NCBI GenBank assembly: GCA_016207445.1
Contig: JACQPS010000084.1
Span: 1 to 12,216, forward strand
From: Gemmatimonadota bacterium
GTDB taxonomy: Bacteria > Gemmatimonadota > Gemmatimonadetes > Longimicrobiales > RSA9
Direction: 5' to 3'
Length of the DNA: 12,216 nt
Shown: one piece after another, positions 1-6,392 of the stretch
Position numbering within the stretch: the first letter of the stretch is position 1
How the letters are laid out: the number at the start of each line of letters is the position of its first letter
The notes under the pieces: model-generated
Told to the model about the DNA's origin: nothing
Database searches by the model: none
What the model saw: the letters and a program-made list of their open reading frames with translations, nothing else
Translations under genes and position numbers: made by a program

Positions 1-1
1 C

Positions 2-193
2 GGGCAGCGCTTCCGCGCGGGCATCGAGGGCCGGATCTCGGTGCTCTTCCGCGGCCGCGGGATGCGGCGCTGCTTGCTCGAGGGCCGCGACCGGTTCGAG
101 GTGTTCGTGGGCGCGGCGGTGTTGGCGAACAACCTGCTGCGCATCGCTGACCTCCTGCGCCAGCACGCCGCCCGACGGCGTCGCGCCGCGTAG
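2..193 (+). CDS. IS transposase, C-terminal end only (cut by window edge)
   Basis: This is the last 63 residues and the TAG stop of a gene that enters from the left edge. The readable pattern is FRAGIEGRISVLFRGRGMRR, then an aromatic/glycine helix (FEVFVGAAVLANNLLRIADLL), and a very basic tail. The pattern RAGIEGRIS..KR..GLRR..., where the Glu would be the last acidic residue of the DDE triad, is typical of the C-terminus of DDE transposases of the ISNCY/IS5-like groups, and the following helix with paired Asn also fits. I cannot tell whether the element is intact because the rest lies outside the window. I did not find a convincing terminal inverted repeat in the 330 bases downstream. The family assignment is from memory of the motif; the exact IS group is uncertain. 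Confidence 0.7.
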   Translation, partial: GQRFRAGIEGRISVLFRGRGMRRCLLEGRDRFEVFVGAAVLANNLLRIADLLRQHAARRRRAA

Positions 194-523
194 CAGCCAG
201 CCACCGCGCTGCGGACGCACTGGCGCGGGTTTCTGCCTCGCCGACACGCGCGCGGCACCAGCGATCGTCGACGTGATCACCGCAGCGCCTTGGGGCTGCT
301 CAGCACCCCGATTTTTCTTCGATCGCGACCACCCCATGACGATCAGCACGGGCGTGTGTGCCAAAATACCGGAGATTCGCTCACAAAACCGCGTTTCGCG
401 ACAGAAACTAATTAAATGGGCCATCTACTCTGATGGCGAGGTGCAGGCGATACTCGCCATGCAATTTATGTCCGTCAGGCGTACACTGAATGCTGGTGGT
501 GCGGAGCAGGGGGGATCAGCGTC
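194..523. other. Non-coding spacer before the sigma-54 activator
   Basis: No open frame here looks coding. The first 150 bases are GC-rich and may contain the right end of the upstream IS, but I see no clear terminal repeat. From about 340 to 480 the base composition drops to a more AT-rich stretch (for example aaactaattaaatggg near 404-420), as expected for a promoter region of the gene starting at 524. The stretch includes an 8-bp inverted repeat at 433-460, listed separately. No good sigma-70 hexamer pair stands out. Confidence 0.5.
433..460 (+). promoter_or_regulatory. Inverted repeat upstream of the sigma-54 activator (possible operator)
   Basis: ATGGCGAG (433-440) and CTCGCCAT (453-460) are perfect 8-bp reverse complements separated by 12 bases, ending 63 bases before the start codon of the activator gene. 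Arms one helical turn or two apart are typical of dimeric regulator sites, so an autoregulatory or upstream activator site is plausible. A hairpin in the 5' leader is the other reading. Function is inferred from position and symmetry only. Confidence 0.35.
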
Positions 524-2035
524 ATGCGTACCGGTGAAGGACTGACAGGGGCCGACAAGAACTTCTTCTCCCAGGTCGCCGCAATCAGCTTCATGAATCC
601 CTTCAGCGAGCAACGCGAAGCGATCTTGTCGCGCCTCATTGCGGGAAGGGTGCAGCAGCCAGGAGCACCAGCCATCAATTCGATCCTTCCCGAGCTGGAC
701 GAGCGGATTGCCGCTGCGGAGAACAAAGGCCTTGGTACGATCGCGCGCTTCGAGGGCGACGAGCGCCGGATGATGGAGGCAGTGTTCTTGTACCAGATTT
801 ACCACCGCTTCGTGGTGGAACTCGACAAGTTGATCGAACGCCAGCAGCAGCAGCGGCGTGCGGGTGACATGTCATTCGTAGACGCACTGCTCAGTCAACT
901 TGCCGCGCGCGGCTTTCCCGAGCAGGCTGCTCTGCGCCACCTTGCGATTTTTTACCAGTTGCGGCGCGCGTTCTACTTCATCGTCAAGTCGCTGGTGGGC
1001 GAGAGCGCAAGCATGCGCCGGTTGCGCCTGCAACTGTGGGCCGCCGTGTTCACGCAGGACATGCACGTCTACGATCGGCACCTGTGGAACCGCATGGAGG
1101 ATTTCGCGACGCTGTTGCTCGGCGAAACCGGCACCGGCAAGGGCTCCGCCGCCGCCGCGATCGGGCGCTCGGCCTTCATCCCGTACGATCGCGCCCAGCG
1201 GCAGTTCGCGGTTAACTTCACCGAGACCTTCATAGTGACCAACCTCTCGCAGTTCCCGGAGACGCTGATCGAGTCGGAGCTGTTCGGGCACAAGAAGGGC
1301 GCTTTCACGGGTGCGATCGAGAACCATGAGGGCGTGTTCGAGCGCTGCAACGCGCACGGCGCGCTGTTCCTGGACGAGATCGGCGAGGTCCCGATCCCGG
1401 TCCAGATCAAGTTGCTGCAAATCCTGCAGGAGCGAACCTTCACGCCGCTGGGCAGCCACGAGAAAAAGCGGTTCGCGGGCCGGGTCATCGCGGCGACCAA
1501 TCGGCCGCTCGACGCGCTACGCCGCGAGAGCCGGTTTCGTGACGATTTCTACTATCGTCTGTGTTCGGACGTGATTCTGGTCCCGACGCTGCGACAGCGA
1601 ATCGAGGGGTCACCGCGGGAACTCGAGGATCTGGTGCGGCTGCTCGTCGCTCGCATCGCCGGGGAGGACAACGCCGAGCTGACGGCGCTCGTCATGGAGT
1701 CGATCGGGCGCGACCTGCCGCGCGACTATCCCTGGCCTGGAAACGTGCGAGAGCTCGAACAGGCGGTGCGCCGCATTCTCCTCACCGGCCACTACGACGG
1801 TGAGCAGCCGAAGGCTCCGTCTGACGAGATCGAACAGCTTACTGAACAGATGCGCGCGGGAACGCTCGCCGCAGACGAACTGCTGCGCGGCTATTTGACC
1901 CTGTTGTACCGGCGGTTCGGTACGTACGAAGAAGTCGGCCGCAGGGCCGGAGTGGACCGCAGGACAGCCAGAAAATATCTCGTAACGTCCGAGAGCGCGA
2001 TACCACGTCAGGCCACGGCGCGTAAACAAGGGTAA
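524..2035 (+). CDS. Sigma-54-dependent AAA+ transcriptional activator with unrecognised N-terminal domain
   Basis: A 503-residue cytoplasmic activator that should use ATP hydrolysis to open promoters bound by RNA polymerase with sigma-54. Visible motifs are Walker A GETGTGKG (200-207), the sigma-54-contacting GAFTGA loop (259-264), Walker B LFLDE (281-285), sensor I VIAATNR (321-327), the arginine-finger region FRDDFYYRL (338-346), sensor II PWPGNVRE (403-410), and a C-terminal Fis-like helix-turn-helix at about 466-486. Residues 1-155 do not look like a receiver, GAF or PAS domain; they are mostly helical, with a Gln run near 107-110. The AAA+ domain has unusual extra segments before Walker A (about 180-195) and between Walker A and the ESELFGH motif (about 219-238). 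The ATG has a G-rich ribosome site (507-516) about 8 bases upstream. Its target is unknown: no sigma-54 promoter or co-oriented gene follows, and what follows is decayed DNA. The activator family is certain; the subfamily and signal are not known. Confidence 0.93.
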   Translation: MRTGEGLTGADKNFFSQVAAISFMNPFSEQREAILSRLIAGRVQQPGAPAINSILPELDERIAAAENKGLGTIARFEGDERRMMEAVFLYQIYHRFVVELDKLIERQQQQRRAGDMSFVDALLSQLAARGFPEQAALRHLAIFYQLRRAFYFIVKSLVGESASMRRLRLQLWAAVFTQDMHVYDRHLWNRMEDFATLLLGETGTGKGSAAAAIGRSAFIPYDRAQRQFAVNFTETFIVTNLSQFPETLIESELFGHKKGAFTGAIENHEGVFERCNAHGALFLDEIGEVPIPVQIKLLQILQERTFTPLGSHEKKRFAGRVIAATNRPLDALRRESRFRDDFYYRLCSDVILVPTLRQRIEGSPRELEDLVRLLVARIAGEDNAELTALVMESIGRDLPRDYPWPGNVRELEQAVRRILLTGHYDGEQPKAPSDEIEQLTEQMRAGTLAADELLRGYLTLLYRRFGTYEEVGRRAGVDRRTARKYLVTSESAIPRQATARKQG

Positions 2036-2340
2036 TCAGCGCCCCCAGCAGGTCGAAGGAGCGGCGTTGCGGCTTGCCTGAAAACGCCGGTGGCTCTCCG
2101 CCGCGCGGCAGGCGGAACTGACCGAAACCGCGCACGCGAAACGGCACGAGCCAGTCCGCGAGCCCGTGCACGGGCGAGCAGCTGTTGATTCCGCAGGGCG
2201 CGGTAGACCGTGCCGCCCACCGGGTCGCGGCCCGCCATCAACCCGATGCCGAGTCTCACCGTGACGCCAAGCCTGGCGATCCGGCGCGCCGTTCGCGACA
2301 CTGTGATGGTCACGCACGACGTTCCGAATCCGGACACGGA
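2036..2340 (-). pseudogene. Possible frame-broken remnant of an unknown protein
   Basis: Two minus-strand frames read like one interrupted protein. The right-hand part (about 2337 down to 2170) gives a stretch including GIGLMAGRDPVGGTVYRALR. The left-hand part, in another frame (about 2171 down to 2036), continues with DWLVPFRVRGFGQFRLP and a segment ending SFDLLGAL. Third codon positions are roughly three-quarters G or C in both parts by hand count, as in coding DNA of this GC content. No start codon with a ribosome site and no recognisable family were found. It runs tail-to-tail into the activator gene. It could equally be chance open frame in GC-rich DNA, so confidence is low. Confidence 0.2.
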
Positions 2341-2983
2341 AGCGACCCGGAAATGAATCGCGAGCGAGTCCGGATACGGGTGCTTCCGACTCCACGACTC
2401 GTGCTTGCCGAACGCGCGAGACAGCGCACCGGCACGATGGTCACGCGCCGCTTGGGGTCCAAAGGCTGCGCGCTTCGTGGACCTGGACCGCGCCTCTCAG
2501 ACGTGGCGGCGGCGCTCCAACGGAGCACCGACTGGGGCCGCAGCCGGAGCCGGAAACGGAACTGGAGCGGAGTCGCGGAATGGTTAGGGTCGGTAGGCAG
2601 GCCGTCGGACTGAGTGGAGTGATCAGCTTCGGAGCGCGGGCCTATTTGTGCTGCCCGGAGGGAAGCGGCGACTTCATTTTCGGCTGCGTCTGAGCGAAAC
2701 CGATAGCAGTCGCGCCCTGCTTCGGCAGTTGTTCGAAGAAAGCTATCGCGACGACACGAAACGAAACCTGGGGCCATTCGAAGGGCGTGGGCATTGGCGG
2801 CGCGACTCGCTTCGCATTTTCGAACCCGACATCTGGGGCCCAATTGGCATGCCGATTGGTGCCAAATCGGTGCCCAACCCAAGCGAAACAGGCCGCACCG
2901 AGCGCACGAACCCTCATGGCCAACTCTCGGGTTCTCGCGGCCTTAGCTCGTCCTCGTACCGCTGAGATTGCTCCGGGCTCTCG
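2341..2983. other. Region without a supported gene
   Basis: Short open frames exist on both strands but none has a ribosome site, a recognisable family or a consistent coding pattern. The part from about 2640 to 2900 is less GC-rich than its surroundings. It includes a purine-rich low-complexity patch near 2537-2580 (repeated ggagcc/ggaaac/ggagcgg words) and the repeat cluster at 2843-2875. The stretch ends exactly at the tRNA-Asn fragment, so it is best read as the decayed terminal part of an inserted element. Confidence 0.4.
2843..2875. repeat. Cluster of imperfect 11-bp repeats with an internal inverted repeat
   Basis: Three adjacent related words occur: attggcatgcc, gattggtgcca and aatcggtgccc. 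Within them TTGGCA (2844-2849) and TGCCAA (2860-2865) form a 6-bp inverted repeat with a 10-base spacer. The cluster lies about 110 bases left of the tRNA fragment. Such iterated words near an attachment site can be recombinase arm-binding sites, but that is speculation; they may simply be chance low-complexity sequence. Confidence 0.3.
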
Positions 2984-3028
2984 CTGTTAATCAGGATGTC
3001 GCTGGTTCGAGTCCAGCCCGGGGAGCCA
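2984..3028 (+). tRNA. tRNA-Asn(GTT) 3' fragment; candidate attachment site of an integrated element
   Basis: The bases from the anticodon loop CTGTTAA (2984-2990, anticodon GTT) to the encoded CCA (3026-3028) match a bacterial tRNA-Asn. They comprise anticodon 3' arm TCAGG, variable loop, T arm GCTGG-TTCGAGT-CCAGC (3001-3017, perfect stem), acceptor 3' arm CCGGGGA (3018-3024) and discriminator G. The 5' half is not credible. The expected anticodon 5' arm CCTGA is TCTCG, and no normal D arm is present. TCCTCGT at 2951-2957 could pair weakly with the acceptor arm but has a mismatch. Tyrosine integrases commonly recombine within tRNA genes and leave a 3' copy at the distal end of the inserted element. 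By that geometry the element lies to the left and the older chromosome to the right. A degenerate full-length tRNA pseudogene is the alternative. The gene is not expected to be functional. Confidence 0.75.
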
Positions 3029-3115
3029 ATTCTCAAAACGGCCGGTCGAGCCCGTTCCCGCCGCCACCAGCTCGCGGTCCACTTGCGCCGTTGTCGCGGG
3101 ATCCGCGATTCAAAA

Positions 3116-3379
3116 TCACTCCTTGAAGTCGGGACGCTTCTTCTTGATCGCTCCAACAAGATCGCGATGGAACTGCTTGCAGCCCTGGGAGCCAACGTAG
3201 GTGTTCCTGAGCTTCGAGAACTCCCACGTGTTCCAACTGGCCTCGAGGCCACGAAGATGCTTGTCGACAACGTTGTGGCTGAGCGGCCCCTGATGCGTTT
3301 TTAGAATGGACTCTAGAAGTTTCAAAAAGGCCGAAATGCCACGGTTGGTGGCGATGATGTACTTCTCTGGGGCCTCCTC
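3116..3379 (-). pseudogene. C-terminal remnant of an unknown protein, possibly DGQHR/DndB-like
   Basis: An open frame of about 87 codons ends at a TGA at 3116 and is preceded in frame by a TAG at 3380-3382, with no ATG or ribosome site, so the 5' part of the gene is missing. The residues read as real protein: a helix EKYIIATNRGISAFLKLLES, then a Trp/Phe-containing segment (SWNTWEFSKLRNTYVGSQGC), ending KQFHRDLVGAIKKKRPDFKE. The layout resembles, from memory, the tail of DGQHR-domain (DndB-like) proteins linked to DNA modification islands, but this is weak. It is less GC-rich than the amidase gene that abuts it. It lies just right of the tRNA fragment, so it may be left over from an earlier insertion at the same tRNA. 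Confidence 0.4.
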
Positions 3380-3386
3380 CTACCAG

Positions 3387-4820
3387 CTAGGCCGCCGGCG
3401 GAGGGCGGCGAGCCGCCCACGGCCGCGCCGCCTCGAGCTGCGCCCCCAGGCGGAACAGGCTCGCCTCCGCGCCGAAGGGCGCGACGAACTGCACGCCGAT
3501 CGGCAGCCCGCTCTTCGACCAGGCGAGCGGCACCGACATCGCTGGGTTGCCAGCGGAGTTGAACAGTGACGTGAACCCGATGCTGGCCAGGAGCCCCGCG
3601 AGGTACGCCGCCGGGTCGGCGCTCGACATGTCGAGCACGCCGAGCGGAAACGGCGGCTGGCACATGGTCGGCGTCACCAGGATGTCGTATGTCGTGAAGA
3701 ACCGGGCGACGACGCGGCCGGTCCCATGCACCACGCCGATCGAGCGCGCGTAGTCGGCGGCGGTCGCGGTGACACCGTCTATGGCCCGCTCCCAGGTGAC
3801 CGTCTCGACGTCCTCAGCGGTCAGCGTGCGGCCGAGCGCCGCGGCGCGCGCCTCGAGCTGCGCGCGCACGTTGGCACCGACGATGATGCGGACCGCGAGG
3901 CCGAGCGCTGCGGCGTCCACCTCGGGCCTGGCCTCGACAACGCGGTGCCCCAGCTCCTCGCAGAGCTTCGCCGCGGCCGTCGCCGCCTCCGCGCACTCGG
4001 GATCCACCGGCTGGCCATTCCAGGGCGTCGTCGTCAGCGCGACGCGCAGGCGTCCGGGTTCGCGCCCGATCTCCGCGAGAAACGGCCCGGTGGGCGGCGG
4101 CGCCCAGTACGGGTCGCCGACGTCGGGACCCGCGGTGGCGTCGAGCAGCGCCGCGCTGTCGCGGACGGAGCGCGTGACCGCATGCGGGACCGAGGCGCCA
4201 CCCCAGCCTTCACCGGCGTCCGGTCCGAGCGGGTTGCGCGCGCGCGTCGGCTTCAGGCCGAAGAGCCCGCAGCACGAGGCGGGGATGCGGATCGAGCCGC
4301 CGCCGTCGGTCGCGTGCGCCATGGGGAGCATGCCCGCGGCGACGGCGGCCGCGGCGCCGCCGCTCGACCCGCCCGCACTGTGGGCTTGGTTCCACGGGTT
4401 GCGCGTCGGCCCGAAGAGGCGCGGCTCGGTGGAGGGAGCCAGCCCCATCTCCGGCGTGTTGGTCTTGCCGAAGATGACGAGACCGGCCCGCTTGAGTCGT
4501 GCGGTCAGCTCGCTGTCGTGATCGGCCACGTTGCCGGCGAAGAGGCGGCTGCCGTAGCTCGTCACCGCGCCCGTGTAGAGCGCGCCGAGGTCCTTCAGCA
4601 AGTACGGGACGCCGGTGAACGCGCCGGCGGGCAGGCCGCCCGCGATGGCGCCGCGCGCCTCGTCGTAGAGGCGCGTGACGACCGCGTTCACCGCCGGGTT
4701 CCGCTCCTCGACTCGGGCGATCGCCGCGTCCAGCAGCTCCCCGGGCTTCACCTCGCCCATGCGGACCAGCTCGGCGAGGCCCAGGCCGTCGTAACGCTCG
4801 AAGTCCGCGAACCCGTTCAT
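3387..4820 (-). CDS. Amidase-signature family amidase, NylA-like
   Basis: A 477-residue cytoplasmic hydrolase of the amidase signature family, which cleaves C-N amide bonds with a Ser-cisSer-Lys triad. The triad is visible: Lys76 in PYLLKDLG, Ser152 in GGSSGG (151-155) and nucleophile Ser176 in DGGGSIRIPAS, with the usual 24-residue gap between the two serines. The segments FTGVPYLLKDL, RNPWN and LPIGVQFVAPFG, and the ending PWAARRP, resemble 6-aminohexanoate-cyclic-dimer hydrolase (NylA) type amidases more than GatA. The real substrate is probably a natural linear or cyclic amide and cannot be read from sequence. There is no signal peptide. The ATG at 4818-4820 has a strong AGGAGG site 5 bases upstream. 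It is transcribed away from the broken hydrolase gene at 4868 and is not part of the transporter operon. Length is normal for the family. Confidence 0.9.
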   Translation of the reverse strand: MNGFADFERYDGLGLAELVRMGEVKPGELLDAAIARVEERNPAVNAVVTRLYDEARGAIAGGLPAGAFTGVPYLLKDLGALYTGAVTSYGSRLFAGNVADHDSELTARLKRAGLVIFGKTNTPEMGLAPSTEPRLFGPTRNPWNQAHSAGGSSGGAAAAVAAGMLPMAHATDGGGSIRIPASCCGLFGLKPTRARNPLGPDAGEGWGGASVPHAVTRSVRDSAALLDATAGPDVGDPYWAPPPTGPFLAEIGREPGRLRVALTTTPWNGQPVDPECAEAATAAAKLCEELGHRVVEARPEVDAAALGLAVRIIVGANVRAQLEARAAALGRTLTAEDVETVTWERAIDGVTATAADYARSIGVVHGTGRVVARFFTTYDILVTPTMCQPPFPLGVLDMSSADPAAYLAGLLASIGFTSLFNSAGNPAMSVPLAWSKSGLPIGVQFVAPFGAEASLFRLGAQLEAARPWAARRPPPAA

Positions 4821-4867
4821 GCGTTCCTCCTCACCCGTGTCGCTCCGGTCGCGCTGTCATCCGCGTC

Positions 4868-5514
4868 GTGACCGCACGCATGCTCACGTGGGCGCTGGCC
4901 GCCCTCGCGATCGTCTCGACGGCCGGCGCGGAGGATCAGCTCTACCGGCCCGAGGGGACCGGCCCCTTTCCCGCCGCGGCTACGTCGCGCTCGCCAGCGC
5001 GTCGAGGACGCCTACGGCGCGCTCCGGCGGCTGCGGGCCCAGCCGTTCGTGACGCCGGAGGCCGTCGCCCTCATGGGCTTCTCCAACGGCGGCTACGTGC
5101 TCCTCTCGGCGATGCGCAGCACGCCGGCCGCGATGCCCCGGGGCTTCCAGGCCGCGGTGGCAATGTTGTACCCCCAGTGCAAGTTCGACATCGGCGCAAC
5201 CTTACTATGCGCCGGTCCTCATCCTGATGGGCGAGGCCGACGACTGGACGCTGGCCGGCTACTGCCGTGACCTGGCCGACGCGGCCGTGCGCGGAATCGG
5301 AGCGCCCGTGCTCTTCCACGCCTACCCCGGCGTCCACCACTCGTTCGACAACCCGGCGGCCCGCCTCTCCTACTACGCGGCGGCGCGCAACCCCAACAAG
5401 CCGGGCGGCTGCTGCGGCGCGCCCGTGGGCTACGATGCGCCCGCGCACGCCGACGCCATCGAGCGCGTGGCGCGCTTCCTCGCCGAGCATCTGCAGGGCG
5501 CCGCGGGCCGGTAG
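4868..5514 (+). pseudogene. Broken dienelactone-hydrolase-type alpha/beta hydrolase with signal peptide
   Basis: Pieces of one exported alpha/beta hydrolase lie in order but in different frames. First comes a GTG or ATG start with a signal peptide (LTWALAALAIVSTAGA, probably cut before Glu-Asp) and LYRPEGTGPFPA (to about 4970). Next is RGYVALA in another frame (about 4975-4994). Then comes RVEDAYGALRRLR through the nucleophile elbow GFSNGG to YPQCKFD (about 4995-5200). Last is APVLILMGEADDW with the acid residue and GVHHSFDN with the catalytic His, ending at TAG 5512. Intact relatives carry an HG oxyanion loop between the first two pieces; here that part and more are deleted, so the total of about 215 codons is short. 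At least three frame changes and two internal losses make it inactive. The last frame change (near 5200) alone could be a sequencing error, but the deletions could not. It converges on dppC with an 8-base gap. Confidence 0.75.
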
Positions 5515-5522
5515 CGCTCCGC

Positions 5523-6386
5523 TCATTCCCGGAGGTGCGGGTCGAGGGCGTCACGCAGCCCGTCGCCCAACAGGTTGAAGCACAGGACCACAACGAAGAT
5601 CGCCAGGCTCGGGAACGTCGCGATGTGCGGGAACTGCGCGATGAAGCCGCGCCCCTCGGCGGCCATCGCTCCCCACTCTGGCATGGGCGGTCGCGCCCCG
5701 AGGCCAAGGAAGCTCAGGATCGCCGCCGCGAGGATCGCGGCCGCCAGCGAGAGCGTCCCCAAGACCACCAGCGGGGCGAGGGAGTTCGGCAGGACGTAGC
5801 GGACGATGATCCGCCGGTTGCTCGCGCCCAGTGCGCGCGCCGCCTCCACGTACTCCCGCTCGCGGATCGAGAGGGCCGAACTGCGCGTGAGCCGCGTGAA
5901 GGCCGGCACGGTCCCGATGCCGACGGCGATCATCGCGTTGAAGATACCCGGCCCCAGTGCGGCCACGATGGCGATGGCGAGGAGGATCTGCGGGAACGAG
6001 AGGAGCACGTCCATCAGCGCGCTGATCGGGTAGTCGGCACGCCGGAAGAATCCCGCGATGAGCCCCAGCGTTGTGCCGAGCCCGAGCCCGATCCCCACCG
6101 AGATGAGGCCGATGGTGAGCGAGATGCGCGCGCCGTGGATGATCCGGCTCAGGATGTCGCGGCCGAACTGGTCTGTGCCCAGGGCGTGCTTCGGGCTCGG
6201 CGGCTGCAGCCGCTCGCGCATCGAGACCTTCGTGGGGTCGTAGGGCGCGACCACGGGAGCGAACACCGCCGCCAGGATCAGCACGAGCAGGCAGCCGGCG
6301 CCGGCCATGGCCGCCCGGTCGCGCCGCAGGCGGCGCCCGGCGTCGCTGCCCGGCCGCGGATCCCTGGCTCGGGTGAGCTCGGTCAT
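5523..6386 (-). CDS. ABC transporter permease, DppC/OppC type
   Basis: A 287-residue inner-membrane permease of the peptide/nickel/opine importer family. After a charged N-terminal tail (1-27) come a first membrane helix (about 28-47) and the family pattern ALGTDQFGRDILSRIIHGAR (68-87). Further hydrophobic helices follow at about 89-112, 125-145 and 205-230, with a last one at about 257-275. The coupling EAA loop is EYVEAARALGASNRR (178-192) followed by IIVRYVLPN, the surface that contacts the ATPase. The ATG lies 6 bases after the dppB stop, with no clear ribosome site of its own, so translation is probably coupled. It is the last gene of the operon; no ATPase gene follows in this window. 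Substrates of the family range from peptides to other amide-containing compounds. Confidence 0.93.
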   Translation of the reverse strand: MTELTRARDPRPGSDAGRRLRRDRAAMAGAGCLLVLILAAVFAPVVAPYDPTKVSMRERLQPPSPKHALGTDQFGRDILSRIIHGARISLTIGLISVGIGLGLGTTLGLIAGFFRRADYPISALMDVLLSFPQILLAIAIVAALGPGIFNAMIAVGIGTVPAFTRLTRSSALSIREREYVEAARALGASNRRIIVRYVLPNSLAPLVVLGTLSLAAAILAAAILSFLGLGARPPMPEWGAMAAEGRGFIAQFPHIATFPSLAIFVVVLCFNLLGDGLRDALDPHLRE

Positions 6387-6392
6387 GTCGGG

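Noticed and set aside
434..449. GG/GC spaced like a sigma-54 -24/-12 promoter
   Set aside because: Only the GG and GC doublets match; the surrounding TGGCAC and TTGC consensus is poor, and the inverted repeat explains the words better.
2951..3028. A complete but divergent tRNA-Asn starting at TCCTCGT
   Set aside because: The acceptor arm would pair with one mismatch and one wobble, but the anticodon stem is poor and no normal D arm exists, so a 3' fragment is the simpler reading.
2914..3270. Minus-strand frame containing GSPGWTRTSD
   Set aside because: It is the well-known spurious translation of the antisense of a tRNA 3' end; it runs over the tRNA-Asn fragment and has no ribosome site.
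3726..4871. Plus-strand open frame of 381 codons opposite the NylA-like amidase
   Set aside because: Shadow of the amidase; its composition is Arg/Gly/Ala-rich with no motif.
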